Positions 6,678 through 7,072 of a stretch of DNA of 7,072 bases are shown piece after piece. The notes beneath the pieces were generated by a model. It did no database searches. It was not told where the DNA came from and saw nothing but the letters and a program-made list of their open reading frames with translations. Origin of the DNA: Deltaproteobacteria bacterium. GTDB lineage: Bacteria; Myxococcota_A; UBA796; GCA-2862545. The position numbers were made by a program, and so were the translations under genes. The stretch lies in the NCBI GenBank assembly GCA_019307545.1, contig JAFDJI010000176.1:1-7072 (forward strand). The letters are read 5' to 3'. The first letter of the stretch is position 1, and each line of letters opens with the position of its first letter.

Positions 6678-7072
6678 ACGTCCTCGTCCGAGCTCCGCAG
6701 CGTCTCCAGACGCTTCCGCACCGCCTCGGCGTCGAGAAGCCCCTCCCATTGCTCCTTGGTCCCCCCAGCCCGCACCCGGGTCCATGCACCGCGAAGACCC
6801 CCGCCCCAGTGGACCCGTACCCCCGGGGCCTCCACGGAGTAGCCCGTCCACCGGGAGCGTACCTCGCCCCGGATCGATGCCGCGGTCTCGCGCACCGCCC
6901 CCCCGGCCTCGGCCCAGACCCAGCGCCGCCAAAGCGCCCCCTGCCCCTTGAGCAGCCACCAGGCCGCGAGCAGCACCAGGATGCCGGTGGCGGTCGCCTG
7001 GAGCCACTCTGGAGAGAGGGCTATCGCTACCCCTCGGCGTTCACGACGCCCCTCCGTGTCACCTGGATGGAA
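6674..7072 (-). CDS. Trp-rich single-span membrane protein of unknown function, N-terminus outside the window
   Basis: The reading frame is open from the right edge of the window to a TAG at 6674, giving at least 132 residues. A GTG at 6976 is the only common start codon I find in the N-terminal part of this frame. It has no ribosome binding site and would begin inside the hydrophobic helix, so I infer that the true start is beyond 7072. The visible part begins with an Arg-rich polar stretch (GRRERRG), followed by a hydrophobic helix running from about WLQATATGILVLLAAWWLL. A positively charged region and a C-terminal, partly acidic helix follow. Ten tryptophans occur in 132 residues, which is high. 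I do not recognise the family. An Arg-rich side before the helix would favour an inside N-terminus. The gene converges on the polytopic membrane protein gene across the shared hairpin. Confidence 0.72.
   Translation of the reverse strand, partial: FHPGDTEGRRERRGVAIALSPEWLQATATGILVLLAAWWLLKGQGALWRRWVWAEAGGAVRETAASIRGEVRSRWTGYSVEAPGVRVHWGGGLRGAWTRVRAGGTKEQWEGLLDAEAVRKRLETLRSSDEDV

Noticed and set aside
6669..7007. A 112-codon minus-strand frame overlapping the right-edge gene
   Set aside because: It is in a different frame, its product is rich in Gly, Arg and Pro with no membrane helix, and the alternative frame gives a coherent transmembrane protein open to the edge.
7042..7055. Strong GGAGG followed after 6 nt by GTG on the minus strand near the right edge
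   Set aside because: The GTG frame meets a TAG after five codons, and it is not the frame of the membrane protein, so it does not mark that gene's start.

Overview
The window is GC-rich bacterial DNA, roughly two thirds G+C by eye, densely coding with short intergenic gaps. It has no RNA gene, CRISPR array, insertion sequence or phage-like gene that I can see. The gamma-glutamyltransferase has an export signal, and the phosphatase and VWA proteins have single membrane segments that would place domains outside the cytoplasm. A PP2C receptor-like phosphatase next to an exported VWA protein would fit Myxococcota or another deltaproteobacterial lineage. That placement is an inference from style; nothing in the window fixes the taxon.

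Layout: (1) A complete gamma-glutamyltransferase gene runs leftward (12-1691). It is divergent, across a 71-bp gap, from (2) a rightward gene (1763-3991) for a PP2C Ser/Thr phosphatase with one transmembrane helix and a large unassigned extracytoplasmic region flanked by Pro/Glu-rich linkers. (3) After a 117-bp gap, which may hold its own promoter, comes a signal-anchored VWA-domain protein (4109-5542, start re-assigned). (4) A polytopic membrane protein of unknown function follows after 22 bp (5565-6644) and is probably co-transcribed with the VWA gene. (5) A convergent Trp-rich small membrane protein (6674-7072) enters from the right edge and is cut off at its N-terminus. A hairpin at 6641-6677 separates the two convergent genes, and its outer arms contain both stop codons.

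The glutamyltransferase is a conventional enzyme with all catalytic residues present. The most interesting part is the rightward set. Its phosphatase catalytic domain should lie in the cytoplasm and be joined through one helix to an outside domain carrying just two cysteines. It is encoded beside an envelope-anchored protein with an intact metal-binding VWA site and a multi-span membrane protein. This could be an envelope-sensing dephosphorylation module, but no kinase is in the window and the functional link is inference.
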